Part shown: piece after piece, positions 24,422-32,683 of the stretch
How the letters are laid out: each line of letters opens with the position of its first letter
How positions within the stretch are numbered: position 1 is the first letter of the stretch
From: an uncultured Steroidobacter sp.
GTDB taxonomy: Bacteria > Pseudomonadota > Gammaproteobacteria > Steroidobacterales > Steroidobacteraceae
Direction: 5' to 3'
Assembly (NCBI RefSeq): GCF_937958065.1
Contig: NZ_CALFXI010000008.1
Coordinates: 1-34,930, forward strand
Length of the DNA stretch: 34,930 bases
Notes under the pieces: model-generated
Told to the model about the DNA's origin: nothing
Database searches by the model: none
The model's input: the letters and a program-made list of their open reading frames with translations, nothing else
Position numbers and translations under genes: made by a program

Positions 24422-25666
24422 TCACTCCTCGCCCAGCAAGCGCGCCATCGGCGCGGTCAGAAATACATTCTGGGGGTCGAGCTGCCGACGCAGCGCCATG
24501 AAGTCGTTCCAATGCGGATACAGGGCCGCAAGTGCCGCGCCGTGCAAGGAATGTTTCTTGCCCCAGTGCGGGCGGCCGTCATGGGCGCGCAGGATGGGCT
24601 CGATGTCGTCGAAATAGTCCTGATACGGCAGGCTGGCATTCTGGTGCACGGAAATCGCGACCGAATCGCGACCGTACACCGGACTCAGAAAGCCCTCGTC
24701 TCTGGCGATGAGCCGGTACAACACGCGCCAGGCCACGTGCTTGCGATGGCGCTCCAGGATGCGGCGCCGGACTTCCCGAAAGCACGCCGGCCCCGCTTCG
24801 GCCGGTACAAAATACTCCAGCTCCTCGAATTTCAACTCGCGCTCCTGCGCGATGATCTCGTGGCTGTAGCCCTGTTCTTCATGGATGTGACACGCGTACG
24901 GCAGCTCCGGGAACGGCGTCTGCGGCGGATTGAGGGTCCGCAGCTTCACTTCGTCGCGGCGGGGATACCAGTAAAAGTCGAAGTTGCGATGTGCATCCGC
25001 GAGCTCATCCAGATGCGCCAGGCAATCATCCGTCCCGGCGACATACTCGCGCCGTCGCAATTGATAGCGCGGCTGGAGTTGCAGCCGCACGGCGGTAAAG
25101 ATGCCGAGCAGGCCCATCGACACGCGTGCGGCATCGATGAGATCGGGCGCTTGCTCGACGGACCATTCAACGATCTCGCCCGTGCCCGTCACGGCGCGCA
25201 CGCCCACCAGCGTGGCGGATATGTTCTGCAGGGTCCGGCCCGAACCATGCGTGCCGGTGCTGATGACGCCGGCGATGGTCTGCGTATCCACATCGCCGAG
25301 ATTCTCCATGCTCAAGCCAATGTCATGCAGGATGGGCCCGAGGTCATGCAGCACGGTTCCAGCGCCCACCGTGGCCTGACTGCGCGACAGGTCGTAGTCG
25401 ATCAACCCATGGTGATCGCGCATCGACATCAATATGTCGGGAGTCTCGACCAGCGGCGAAGAGGAATGGCCGGAGCCGGCCACTCTGATCTTGCGAGAGC
25501 GTGCGGCGGCATCTCTTACATACACGCTCACCGCCTCGTCGCTGGCGGGCCAGACCTGCGAACGGGGAATGAAGCGCACGCTCCCCGACCAGTTGATGAA
25601 TTCGTCCGTAGAATGTGTGCGCAAGATCTTCACGTGCCGCGGACAGCCGAAGGGCATCCCGTCCAT
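24422..25666 (-). CDS. FAD-linked D-arabinono-1,4-lactone/gulonolactone oxidase family protein
   Basis: About 414 residues from the ATG at 25666; an ATG at 25657 and a GTG at 25633 are also in frame and the true start is uncertain. The family core starts with FINWSGSVRFIP. The FAD-binding PCMH-type domain has RKIRVAGSGHSSSPL, VGAGTVLHDLGPIL, LGDVDTQTIAGVISTGTHGSG and GLLGIFTAVRLQL. The C-terminal ALO domain carries the conserved HWGKKHSL, and LDPQNVFLT is close to the end. Such enzymes oxidise aldonolactones or sugar alcohols with O2 or another acceptor. It heads the operon with the ASRT-like and GH13 genes, which points to a sugar substrate. Confidence 0.88.
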   Translation of the reverse strand: MDGMPFGCPRHVKILRTHSTDEFINWSGSVRFIPRSQVWPASDEAVSVYVRDAAARSRKIRVAGSGHSSSPLVETPDILMSMRDHHGLIDYDLSRSQATVGAGTVLHDLGPILHDIGLSMENLGDVDTQTIAGVISTGTHGSGRTLQNISATLVGVRAVTGTGEIVEWSVEQAPDLIDAARVSMGLLGIFTAVRLQLQPRYQLRRREYVAGTDDCLAHLDELADAHRNFDFYWYPRRDEVKLRTLNPPQTPFPELPYACHIHEEQGYSHEIIAQERELKFEELEYFVPAEAGPACFREVRRRILERHRKHVAWRVLYRLIARDEGFLSPVYGRDSVAISVHQNASLPYQDYFDDIEPILRAHDGRPHWGKKHSLHGAALAALYPHWNDFMALRRQLDPQNVFLTAPMARLLGEE

Positions 25667-25973
25667 GCAACGGCATGCGCGTCGCGTAGGTTCCTCGCCG
25701 TCGTGACAAGCCACGACCCGGCCAGGCTTTTGAAACAAATCCGGCCGAGGAACCTTCGCGCGTGCTTGTGCGTCACGCCATCGGAAGCAGATAAGTTATC
25801 GGCGGAATGAACCAGAGTGATTGTGCTCTAACACCAGGAGCCGAAAACCGATGCTCTTCCACCGCCGTTGCGTCTCTCGAGGGTCATCCTAGCAATTAGG
25901 GTCATCCTCGGTTCGATAGAGATGACGGCACGAAGCCCCGCACTCCGCGGGGCTTCGACTTTTCGGGGCCTGC
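25667..25973. other. Intergenic region between the sugar operon and the outer-membrane protein gene
   Basis: This ~300-bp stretch has no convincing coding frame. It holds a direct repeat AGGGTCATCCT at 25880-25890 and 25898-25908 (start-to-start 18 bp; each copy nearly palindromic), and a strong hairpin at 25931-25955. A 13-codon frame starts at 25850 behind an AGGAG, but nothing supports it as a gene. A plus-strand small RNA ending at the hairpin is possible but unproven. Confidence 0.5.
25931..25962 (+). terminator. Strong hairpin with T-tract on the plus strand
   Basis: A perfect 10-bp stem GAAGCCCCGC/GCGGGGCTTC (25931-25940, 25946-25955) with a 5-nt loop is followed by GACTTTT on the plus strand. 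It sits ~20 nt beyond the stop of the minus-strand beta-barrel gene and probably ends that transcript by the hairpin alone. Its better polarity is plus, where no gene is annotated upstream. Confidence 0.7.
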
Positions 25974-26654
25974 TCAGAGCTTGTAGGTCACCCCGAGCGA
26001 GAGTCGATTCACGTCCGACTCGCCAGTCTCCTGCTCATCGCCCACATCCTTGAACTGCTGCCAGTCCAGGCTGAACAGCCAGTGCTGGCCGAGATGCAGC
26101 CCGACGCCCAGTCCATAAAAGAACTCCTGCGATGTCTCCGAGAAGCTATCGCGAGCCGCGCTCGTGGCGATCGAGGCGGCCTCGGTGATCTTCGTGTCGG
26201 CAAACAGAATGCCGCCCCGCCCGTGCAGATCGAACGAGGGGCCCAGCGGCACCGAACCGATCGCCGTCGCGGTGAAGCCCTTGACCTCGAAATCGACCGA
26301 ATACGCCGCTGGCAAGTTGCCGATATCGATCACGCCGGAGGCGCGGTATTCCGCCGTGCCGAAGTCGACGTAGCCGGCTTCCAGCGCGAAGTACTCCGAG
26401 AAGCGATAGCCGCCGAACAACGAGAAGGAGGTATCGCTGTCGTCCAGAGTCGAGCGGCCGGACAGCACCTGCACGCCCTGCGATTCGAAGCTGGCGAGGA
26501 CGAGCTCATCGAGCGTCGCTTTGTCCAGATCCGAGGCTTTCGCCTCGCCACCCGTGACACCGAAATACCAGCCGCCGCCTTCGGCGAAGCTTGCCGTCGA
26601 TGCGAGCGACAGCACCAATCCCACCACCACGGCCAGACCTGTTCGTTTGCTCAT
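25974..26654 (-). CDS. Outer-membrane beta-barrel protein (OmpA/OmpW-like 8-stranded barrel)
   Basis: Protein of 226 residues. A signal peptide covers residues 1-24 (hydrophobic VVVGLVLSLASTASFA, cleavage before EGGG). The mature protein starts WYFGVTGGEAKASD, and alternating strands follow: FSLFGGYRFSEYFALEAGYVDFG, GFTATAIGSVPLG, LHGRGGILFADTKI, FFYGLGVGLHLG, FSLDWQQFKDVG and the terminal RLSLGVTYKL. This fits the small OMP_b-brl/OprF N-domain class. Its ATG has GGGAG 7 nt upstream, and TAGAAT on the minus strand at 26722-26717 could be a -10 element. Specific role is unknown; such proteins often serve as structural or small hydrophobic-substrate channels. Confidence 0.85.
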   Translation of the reverse strand: MSKRTGLAVVVGLVLSLASTASFAEGGGWYFGVTGGEAKASDLDKATLDELVLASFESQGVQVLSGRSTLDDSDTSFSLFGGYRFSEYFALEAGYVDFGTAEYRASGVIDIGNLPAAYSVDFEVKGFTATAIGSVPLGPSFDLHGRGGILFADTKITEAASIATSAARDSFSETSQEFFYGLGVGLHLGQHWLFSLDWQQFKDVGDEQETGESDVNRLSLGVTYKL

Positions 26655-27023
26655 CGTGAGGCTCCCTGAATTCGTTTGTTTGTTTCATTCCGCTTGCAAG
26701 GCGCGGAACGGCGCGAATTCTAGCGACGGGCGCGGACACGACTTTGCGATCAGGGTCACAAGCTGCATCTGCATCATGAAAATGCTTTGCAGCATGTTCG
26801 GATGATTGCTCGACTCAACAGGCCTAACGCTCTTTTCTACAGCGCTGCTGGCGGCCCAGTGACCGAAGGGATTGTCGATCTTCCTGAAGTCGCTATTGCA
26901 TTCGCGACGCCCACAGTCGCCGCTCGCGCCCGCGGTTTTTCCTTAATTCCGTGGTGCCAGTCGCTGGCGTACCGTCCTTCGGCTTCAAGGGCAAAGCACG
27001 AACACAACCACCCGGGCCGGCGC
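26655..27023. other. 369-bp divergent intergenic region upstream of the TonB receptor
   Basis: The receptor's frame stays open upstream to 26787, but that stretch has mixed third-position composition, lacks a signal peptide and is probably not coding. A small stem ATGCT-TTGC-AGCAT lies near 26778-26791. I found no recognisable riboswitch or Fur box by eye and no clear plus-strand promoter. Confidence 0.5.
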
Positions 27024-29018
27024 GTGAACGCTCCAAAAGCATCGCTGCGAGTTGGAATTGCGATCCAGTTGATCGCGACCGCCGGCGGCGCGCTTGCGGC
27101 GAATGTGATCATTCGCAATCCCACCTTCGAGGAGTTGGCAAGGCTGACCGTCACATCGGTCACGGGCACGGCGCGGCCACAATTCACCTCGCCCGCCTCG
27201 GCCACTGTGCTCACCGCCGAGGAATTGAACTACATTGGCGTCAGGAATATTCCAGACGCGTTGCGCTACGCACCTGGCGTGCAGGTATCGCAGTTCAATG
27301 CGCATCAATGGTCCATCTCGGCGCGCGGCTTCAACACCATCGCAGTGGACAAGCTGCTCGTGCTGGTCGATGGTCGCTCGGTGTACACGCCGCTGTGGTC
27401 CGGAGTGTATTGGGAACAGCACGCGTGGCTCGATCAGGATCTCGGGCGCATCGAGGCGATCAACGGACCGGCAGGCTCGGTGTGGGGCGCCAATGCGATG
27501 AACGGCGTCGTCAACATCCTGTCGCGATCGGCGCGCGACACCCAGGGCACCGCACTGACCGTCGGCACGGGCACCGAAGACAAAGCGTTCGGCAGCTTCA
27601 GGTACGGCGGCAGCGCCGGCAAGAACGCCTGGTACCGCGCCTATGTGGATTACTCGCGCTACGACGATACTGAATTGGGCAATGGCCAGCCGACCGACGA
27701 TGCCTGGGACATGGGCCGCATCGGCTTTCGTTACGATCGTGACGACCAGGCCAATCGGATCTTCGTCAAGGCCGAAGCACAGTCCGGCGATTTCGACGAG
27801 CCGGGTTTCATTCCCTCGCCTGCTCCTCCGTACCAGACGCGTCCGCCGCGAGGTTACAACCACGGCGGCTTCGTGCAGGCCAGCTGGATACGTCGGCTTC
27901 CGCAGGACTCGGAGGTCGCGGTCGGCGCGTGGTTCGAACGACTCGACCGGCAACTGCAACCCACCAACGAGCGGAGCAATACGTTCGACATCGGCGCTCG
28001 CTATTCCACGCGGCTTGGCGGCACTCACAATGTCATGGCAGGCGCGCTGTATCGCTATGTGGCACATGAAACCCACCCCACGTTCGTGCTGACGTTCACT
28101 CCACCGGACAGAACACTTCACCAGTGGTCGGTGTATGTGCAGGACGAGGTGCAACTGGGCAAGCGCTACGCTGCGACGCTCGGTGTACGCGTGGAAGAGA
28201 ACCCATTCTCCGGCACGGAATGGCAGCCCGACCTGCGGCTGAGCTGGACTCTTTCGGCAGACCAGTTGTTATGGGGCGCCGTGGGACGCGGGGTCCGCAC
28301 GCCAACCGTCGCCGATGAATCCCGAACCTTCGTCAATCTGGTCTCGCCGCCGGGCAGCTTCGGGCCCGGCTCCCCACCCGTCCTGCACGAGGTGCTGGGC
28401 AGTCACGACCTGGAGTCGGAGGAGCTGATCGCCTATCAGCTCGGCTGGCGCGGCCGTTGGGGCAACGATGCGATGCTGAGCGCGGCGCTGTTTTACAACG
28501 ATTACGACCGCTTGATGCTGTTCGAGCCGCAGCCGCTCGATACCGTCACGCTGGCGCCGGATTTCTGGCGGCTGGGGCTCGTTCCCGCCAACGTCGGCTC
28601 GGCTCATTCGCACGGCGCGGAGCTTACGGGCATGTGGCAGCCGATGCCGCGCTGGCACCTGTTCGCCGAGGTTTCGTACCTGGATCTGAAGGTGCGGCCG
28701 CCCGAGCTGGCGCTGGCCAGGGCCATCTCCGGATCGACGGCACAAGTACAGGGATCGCTGCGTTCCAATCTGGAGCTGGGCGAGCACTGGCAGATCGGCG
28801 TCGGCCTGCGCTATGTCGATGACTTGCCCGCCCTGGGCGTGGACAGCTACGTGGGAGCGGACGTGCGCGTGGCCAGAGAATTGAGCGACGGCTTGCAGCT
28901 TGCGCTGGTGGGCCAGAATCTATGGGAACCGCGTCATGCGGAGTTTCGTTCCGCCTCCTTTCCCATCGATTCCTTCATCCAGCGCAGCGTCTATCTCGCC
29001 CTGACCTGGCGCAGGTAG
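27024..29018 (+). CDS. TonB-dependent outer-membrane receptor
   Basis: Protein of 664 residues from a GTG at 27024, chosen because it gives a proper signal peptide (basic VNAPKASLRVG, hydrophobic core, cleavage near GGALA-AN). Just after it lies LARLTVTSVTG, a TonB-box-like segment seen in this receptor subgroup. The plug domain follows: ASATVLTAEELNYIGVRNIP, ALRYAPGVQV, ISARGFNT, KLLVLVDGRSVYTP, and IEAINGPAGSVWGANAMNGVVNI. The remainder is a 22-strand-type barrel ending SVYLALTWRR. The ligand is not deducible. The next gene begins 4 nt after the stop, so the receptor is cotranscribed with the YfiR-like protein and kinase. Confidence 0.93.
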   Translation: MNAPKASLRVGIAIQLIATAGGALAANVIIRNPTFEELARLTVTSVTGTARPQFTSPASATVLTAEELNYIGVRNIPDALRYAPGVQVSQFNAHQWSISARGFNTIAVDKLLVLVDGRSVYTPLWSGVYWEQHAWLDQDLGRIEAINGPAGSVWGANAMNGVVNILSRSARDTQGTALTVGTGTEDKAFGSFRYGGSAGKNAWYRAYVDYSRYDDTELGNGQPTDDAWDMGRIGFRYDRDDQANRIFVKAEAQSGDFDEPGFIPSPAPPYQTRPPRGYNHGGFVQASWIRRLPQDSEVAVGAWFERLDRQLQPTNERSNTFDIGARYSTRLGGTHNVMAGALYRYVAHETHPTFVLTFTPPDRTLHQWSVYVQDEVQLGKRYAATLGVRVEENPFSGTEWQPDLRLSWTLSADQLLWGAVGRGVRTPTVADESRTFVNLVSPPGSFGPGSPPVLHEVLGSHDLESEELIAYQLGWRGRWGNDAMLSAALFYNDYDRLMLFEPQPLDTVTLAPDFWRLGLVPANVGSAHSHGAELTGMWQPMPRWHLFAEVSYLDLKVRPPELALARAISGSTAQVQGSLRSNLELGEHWQIGVGLRYVDDLPALGVDSYVGADVRVARELSDGLQLALVGQNLWEPRHAEFRSASFPIDSFIQRSVYLALTWRR

Positions 29019-29022
29019 ACCC

Positions 29023-29571
29023 ATGCACTGGCTGCTCTGGCTGATGTTTTTTCCGGGCGCACTGCTCGCCGCAAATGCCACCGCCGCGCCGGAGTACAGC
29101 ATCAAGGCCGGCTATATCCTTTTGTTCACGCGCTATGTCGAGTGGCCGCAGAGCGCCTTCGAAACGCCCACCGCGCCGATCGTGGTCTGCGTGCTGGGCG
29201 AGGATCCGTTCGGATCGGTGCTCGATGAGACCCTGGCCGGGCAGCGCAGCCAGCACCGCCCATTGAGCGTGCGGCGCGTGACGGACGCGGACTCCGCGCA
29301 ACCCTGCCACGTGGCTTTCATCAGCGCCGAAGCTGACCAAACCAGCCAGTGGCTCGAAGCGCTGGACGATCGCCCCGTGCTCACGATCACCGAGGATATC
29401 GACACCCTCGATCAGGGTGCCATGCTGTGTTTCGTCAGCGAAGTCGACGGCGGCCAGGCTCGCATCCGCTTCGAAGCGAGCCTGCCGCCGATGCATCGCG
29501 CCGGTTTGACCGCGAGCTCGCAGATGCTGGTCGCGGCTCGCAAGGTGCATCGCACCGCCCCTGGCATCTGA
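29023..29571 (+). CDS. YfiR family (DUF4154) periplasmic regulator
   Basis: Protein of 182 residues with a signal peptide (MHWLLWLMFFPGALLAANATA). Family features are YSIKAGYILLFTRYVEWP, VVCVLGEDPFGSVLDE, ITEDIDTLDQGAMLCFV, and the C-terminal RIRFEASLPPMHRAGLTASSQML. Cys56 and Cys95 are 39 residues apart, the spacing I recall for the Cys71-Cys110 disulfide of P. aeruginosa YfiR; Cys136 is the only other one. In P. aeruginosa YfiR restrains the inner-membrane cyclase YfiN through its periplasmic domain. Here the gene starts 4 nt after the TonB receptor and 15 nt before a CHASE8-type kinase, which is the likely target. Confidence 0.9.
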   Translation: MHWLLWLMFFPGALLAANATAAPEYSIKAGYILLFTRYVEWPQSAFETPTAPIVVCVLGEDPFGSVLDETLAGQRSQHRPLSVRRVTDADSAQPCHVAFISAEADQTSQWLEALDDRPVLTITEDIDTLDQGAMLCFVSEVDGGQARIRFEASLPPMHRAGLTASSQMLVAARKVHRTAPGI

Positions 29572-29586
29572 GCCAAGAGGAAGCGC

Positions 29587-31863
29587 ATGAGAGCCTTCGC
29601 CATCGGCAACCTGCCCTTGCAACGCAGGCTACTGCTGATCGTGGGACTTACCGCCGTGGTGGCCCTGCTGCTCGCGGTGGCCGCCGCGGCGATCTATGAC
29701 TTCAGCACGTTTCGGCCTCGAGCCATCGCACAGGCTCGCGATCGAGGCGAGAGCATCGCTGCGATCGTCACCTCGGCCGTGGAGTTTCAGGATGCGCGTA
29801 CCGCCAACCAGTATCTGAACGCGTTCGGGCTCGATCCGAATATCGAGTCGCTCGCGATCGTGAAGGACGGTACGGTGTTCGCGGAGTATTTCAGCCCGGG
29901 CACGCAGCACGTCAATTTCGCCGACGCGGCCGCGCGAGCGCGGCTGGTTCGCCAGGGGCGGATTCTCACCTCGCTTTCCATCAACGCGCCCGGCCCGTCG
30001 CACGCGGATTTGTGGATGGCCACGACGCTCACCCCGCTGGCCGATCGCATGTGGGAATATGCGCCGCTGCTCGGCGCCGTCGCTTTGTCGCTGTTCGCGT
30101 TGGCCATCATGTTGTCCATCGCGCTGCGCCGTGCGATTTCCGAACCGGTGCAGGCGTTGGCTGCGACCGCCCGTGACGTGACGCGCCTGCGTGACTATCG
30201 ACGCCGTGTGTCGAGCGACAGCAAGGATGAAGTCGGTCAACTGGCCCGCGATTTCAACGCCATGCTCGATACCGTCGAAGAGCGCGAGCGTGCGCTCGAA
30301 CAGAGCGAGGAAACCGCCCGTCGGCAGCTCATCGAGATCGAATCGATCTATGCCAATGCCCAGGTGGGCCTGTGCGTGATCGATCAGCAGCTGCGCTACG
30401 TTCGCATCAACAAACAGATGATGGAAATGAGCGGACACGCGGCCGAGTCCCTGGTCGGTCGCAATATCGAAGAGGCCACGCCCGAGCTCGCCAGGACGCT
30501 CGCACCGATCTGCCGGCAAGTCCTCGCCACCGGCGAGCCGGTGGCCAACGTCGAATACGCCAGCGCCGCGCCTGGAGCGCCGCGGTACTGGGTCGGAAAT
30601 CATCACGCATTGCGCGATGAAGTCGGCAACGTCATCGGCGTGAACGTGGCGATCCACGACATCACCCGCAGCAAGCAGGCTGAAGAGGAACGAGCGGCCC
30701 TGGAAGCCCAGTTGCGTCAGTCGCAAAAGATGGAGGCGCTCGGCACCCTGGCCGGCGGCATCGCGCACGACTTCAACAACGTGCTGACTGCGATCTCGGG
30801 GAACGCACAACTCGCCATCGAGGATCTGCCGCCGGATCATCCGGCCGCCCGCTCGCTGTATGAAATCAGGCGCGCCAGCGGACGCGCCCGGGACCTGGTG
30901 CGCCGGATCCTGGCGTTCAGCCGTCCGGAGCAGAACATCCAGCATCTGATCGATCTGCGCCCGGTCGTCGAAGAGGCGCTGCGACTGCTGCGAGCGACCG
31001 TGCCGAGAATGATAGAAATCCGCCTGGAGGCCGAGCCGAACCTGCCGCCGGTCATGGCGGATGCGACGCAGGTTCATCAAGTGCTGATGAATCTGGGCAA
31101 GAACGCGAGCGACGCCATGCAGAACCGGGCCGGGACGCTGACCATCCGGCTGGCCAGCGAACGCATCGGCTCGATGCTGAACAGCCCTTCACCCGACCTG
31201 CATCCCGGCTGGTATCTGCGCATTTCCGTGGAGGACACCGGCACCGGCATTCCACCCGAGCTGATCGAGCGGGTGTTCGAACCCTTCTTCACGACCAAAG
31301 GTCATGGCGAGGGCACCGGACTCGGCCTGTCGGTCGTGCACGGCATCGTCCGCGGCCATCGCGGCGCCATCCGGGTGCACAGCAAGCCCGGCACCGGCAC
31401 CGTGTTCGATCTTTATTTTCCAGCGGCCGAGCGCCCCGCCGAACAGGCTGCGAAGCCAGCCACCCCGAGCGCGGCACCGGCGGGCCGCGGCGAACACGTG
31501 CTGTACGTCGACGACGAAGACCAGCTGGTGGACCTGGTGACTCGCATGATGGAGCGCATGGGCTACAACGTCACCGGGATGACACGCCCGACCGAGGCGA
31601 TCGACGCCGTGCGTGCCGATCCCGAGCGCTTCGACCTCGTGCTGACCGATCTGGGCATGCCCGGCATGAGCGGCATGGACCTGGCCGAGGAGCTGCTGCG
31701 GATCCGGCCCGATCTGCCCATCATCATCACCTCCGGTTACATCCGCGCCGACGATGCACGCCGCGCGGAGCAAATCGGCGTGCGAGACGTTGTAATGAAG
31801 CCCAACACCGTCGCCGAGATCGGTCAATTGATTCGCGACCGGCTCGACGCGTTGAAGAAATAG
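29587..31863 (+). CDS. Hybrid sensor histidine kinase, CHASE8-HAMP-PAS-HisKA-HATPase-REC
   Basis: Protein of 758 residues. TM1 is at ~15-36. The periplasmic domain at ~40-155 resembles CHASE8, the YfiN sensor type (SIAAIVTSAVEFQDARTAN, then LDPNIESLAIVKDGTVFAEY). TM2 is at ~159-181. HAMP is at ~182-235, PAS at ~248-360, then HisKA with KMEALGTLAGGIAHDFNNVL (phospho-His394). HATPase has MNLGKNASDAM (N box), EDTGTGIP and GTGLGLSVV. A C-terminal receiver has Asp642-643, phosphoacceptor Asp688 in LVLTDLGMPG and Lys738. No GGDEF or DNA-binding output is fused, so a phosphotransfer partner or autoregulation is expected. Fourth-gene partner is an iron-permease-family protein 14 nt downstream. Confidence 0.95.
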   Translation: MRAFAIGNLPLQRRLLLIVGLTAVVALLLAVAAAAIYDFSTFRPRAIAQARDRGESIAAIVTSAVEFQDARTANQYLNAFGLDPNIESLAIVKDGTVFAEYFSPGTQHVNFADAAARARLVRQGRILTSLSINAPGPSHADLWMATTLTPLADRMWEYAPLLGAVALSLFALAIMLSIALRRAISEPVQALAATARDVTRLRDYRRRVSSDSKDEVGQLARDFNAMLDTVEERERALEQSEETARRQLIEIESIYANAQVGLCVIDQQLRYVRINKQMMEMSGHAAESLVGRNIEEATPELARTLAPICRQVLATGEPVANVEYASAAPGAPRYWVGNHHALRDEVGNVIGVNVAIHDITRSKQAEEERAALEAQLRQSQKMEALGTLAGGIAHDFNNVLTAISGNAQLAIEDLPPDHPAARSLYEIRRASGRARDLVRRILAFSRPEQNIQHLIDLRPVVEEALRLLRATVPRMIEIRLEAEPNLPPVMADATQVHQVLMNLGKNASDAMQNRAGTLTIRLASERIGSMLNSPSPDLHPGWYLRISVEDTGTGIPPELIERVFEPFFTTKGHGEGTGLGLSVVHGIVRGHRGAIRVHSKPGTGTVFDLYFPAAERPAEQAAKPATPSAAPAGRGEHVLYVDDEDQLVDLVTRMMERMGYNVTGMTRPTEAIDAVRADPERFDLVLTDLGMPGMSGMDLAEELLRIRPDLPIIITSGYIRADDARRAEQIGVRDVVMKPNTVAEIGQLIRDRLDALKK

Positions 31864-31877
31864 TCTTGGAGCTTCGT

Positions 31878-32393
31878 ATGGTCAGTCACAGGCAGCATCC
31901 GGATCACAAACGCACCTGGTTTACCCGTTTCGCCAAAGTAACCGCTCGCGGCGCCGGCCACCCGGCCGCCTTCTGCGTGGCGCTGGCCGCGATCCTGATC
32001 TGGGCCGTGAGCGGCCCGTTGTTCGGCTTCAGCGATACCTGGCAGCTGGTGATCAACACCGGCACCACCATCATCACCTTTCTGATGGTGTTCCTGATTC
32101 AAAACACCCAGAACCGCGACTCCGAGGCCATCCAGGTGAAGCTCGACGAGCTGATCCGCTCCATCGATGGCGCGCACCTGGCGCTGCTCGATCTGGAAGA
32201 GCTCGAAGAGGAGGATCTGCAGCGGATCCGCAAGGGCTACCGGGAGCTCGCGGAGCAGGCACGCAAGGAGCTGGCCGAGGGCAAGAGCGATACCGATGTC
32301 CGCGAAGTGGGCGCCTCGCGCCGCAAGGAATACAGCGAGCGGCAGCGCACCCGGTCACATTCGAAACATCAGAGCCGGCCGTCACAGCGGTAA
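31878..32393 (+). CDS. Low-affinity iron permease family membrane protein
   Basis: Protein of 171 residues; the ATG at 31878 has GGAG 6 nt upstream, and an in-frame TTG at 31866 is less likely. Two membrane segments are visible: GHPAAFCVALAAILIWAVSG and TGTTIITFLMVFLIQNTQ. The family signature FSDTWQLVINTGTT and QNTQNRDSEAIQVKLDELIRSI follow the Fet4-related low-affinity iron permease pattern. The C-terminal ~75 residues are a charged helix (DLEELEEEDLQRIRKGYREL) and a basic tail. Real transport activity in bacteria is poorly established, so the family name should be taken loosely. It is the last gene of the TonB receptor-YfiR-kinase group. Confidence 0.85.
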   Translation: MVSHRQHPDHKRTWFTRFAKVTARGAGHPAAFCVALAAILIWAVSGPLFGFSDTWQLVINTGTTIITFLMVFLIQNTQNRDSEAIQVKLDELIRSIDGAHLALLDLEELEEEDLQRIRKGYRELAEQARKELAEGKSDTDVREVGASRRKEYSERQRTRSHSKHQSRPSQR

Positions 32394-32407
32394 CCTGAGC
32401 TCCTGCC

Positions 32408-32680
32408 CTACTTCCTGCGGGTCGGTACGTCCCGATTCTTGGCCACGATGGCGCCGAGGATCAGCAGGAACGCGACCAGCCGCACCAGATAAATGATGGG
32501 ACTGCCCTCGTTCGGCTTGTCCACCAGCAGAAAGGCGATGCGATTGATGCCCTCGATGGCGAAGGCCGCGGCGAAGGCGAAGAACAGCTTGTCGCGAGTC
32601 TGGCGATAGAAGCGCCAGAAGAAGCCGGCCGCGGTCAGCGACGCCGTCACGATCACGCCCAGTAAAAAGCCCTCGACCAT
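32408..32680 (-). CDS. Small DUF5985-like membrane protein (second copy)
   Basis: Protein of 90 residues with three hydrophobic segments: residues ~3-21 (FLLGVIVTASLTAAGFF), ~32-53 (LFFAFAAAFAIEGINRIAFLL) and ~63-80 (IYLVRLVAFLLILGAIV). A charged loop RFYRQTRDK separates the first two, and the tail is KNRDVPTRRK. It resembles the gene just upstream in layout and both look like DUF5985 proteins, which have no known function. It begins 3 nt after the upstream stop, so the pair are cotranscribed and may form a heteromeric membrane complex. Confidence 0.75.
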   Translation of the reverse strand: MVEGFLLGVIVTASLTAAGFFWRFYRQTRDKLFFAFAAAFAIEGINRIAFLLVDKPNEGSPIIYLVRLVAFLLILGAIVAKNRDVPTRRK

Positions 32681-32683
32681 GGC

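Noticed and set aside
25850..25891. 13-codon leader peptide frame
   Set aside because: There is an AGGAG upstream, but the spacing is long, codons show no pattern, and no downstream plus-strand gene exists for it to regulate.
26787..27023. N-terminal extension of the TonB receptor
   Set aside because: Starting at 26787 would place ~79 residues without a signal peptide before an otherwise good signal sequence, and the codon composition looks non-coding.
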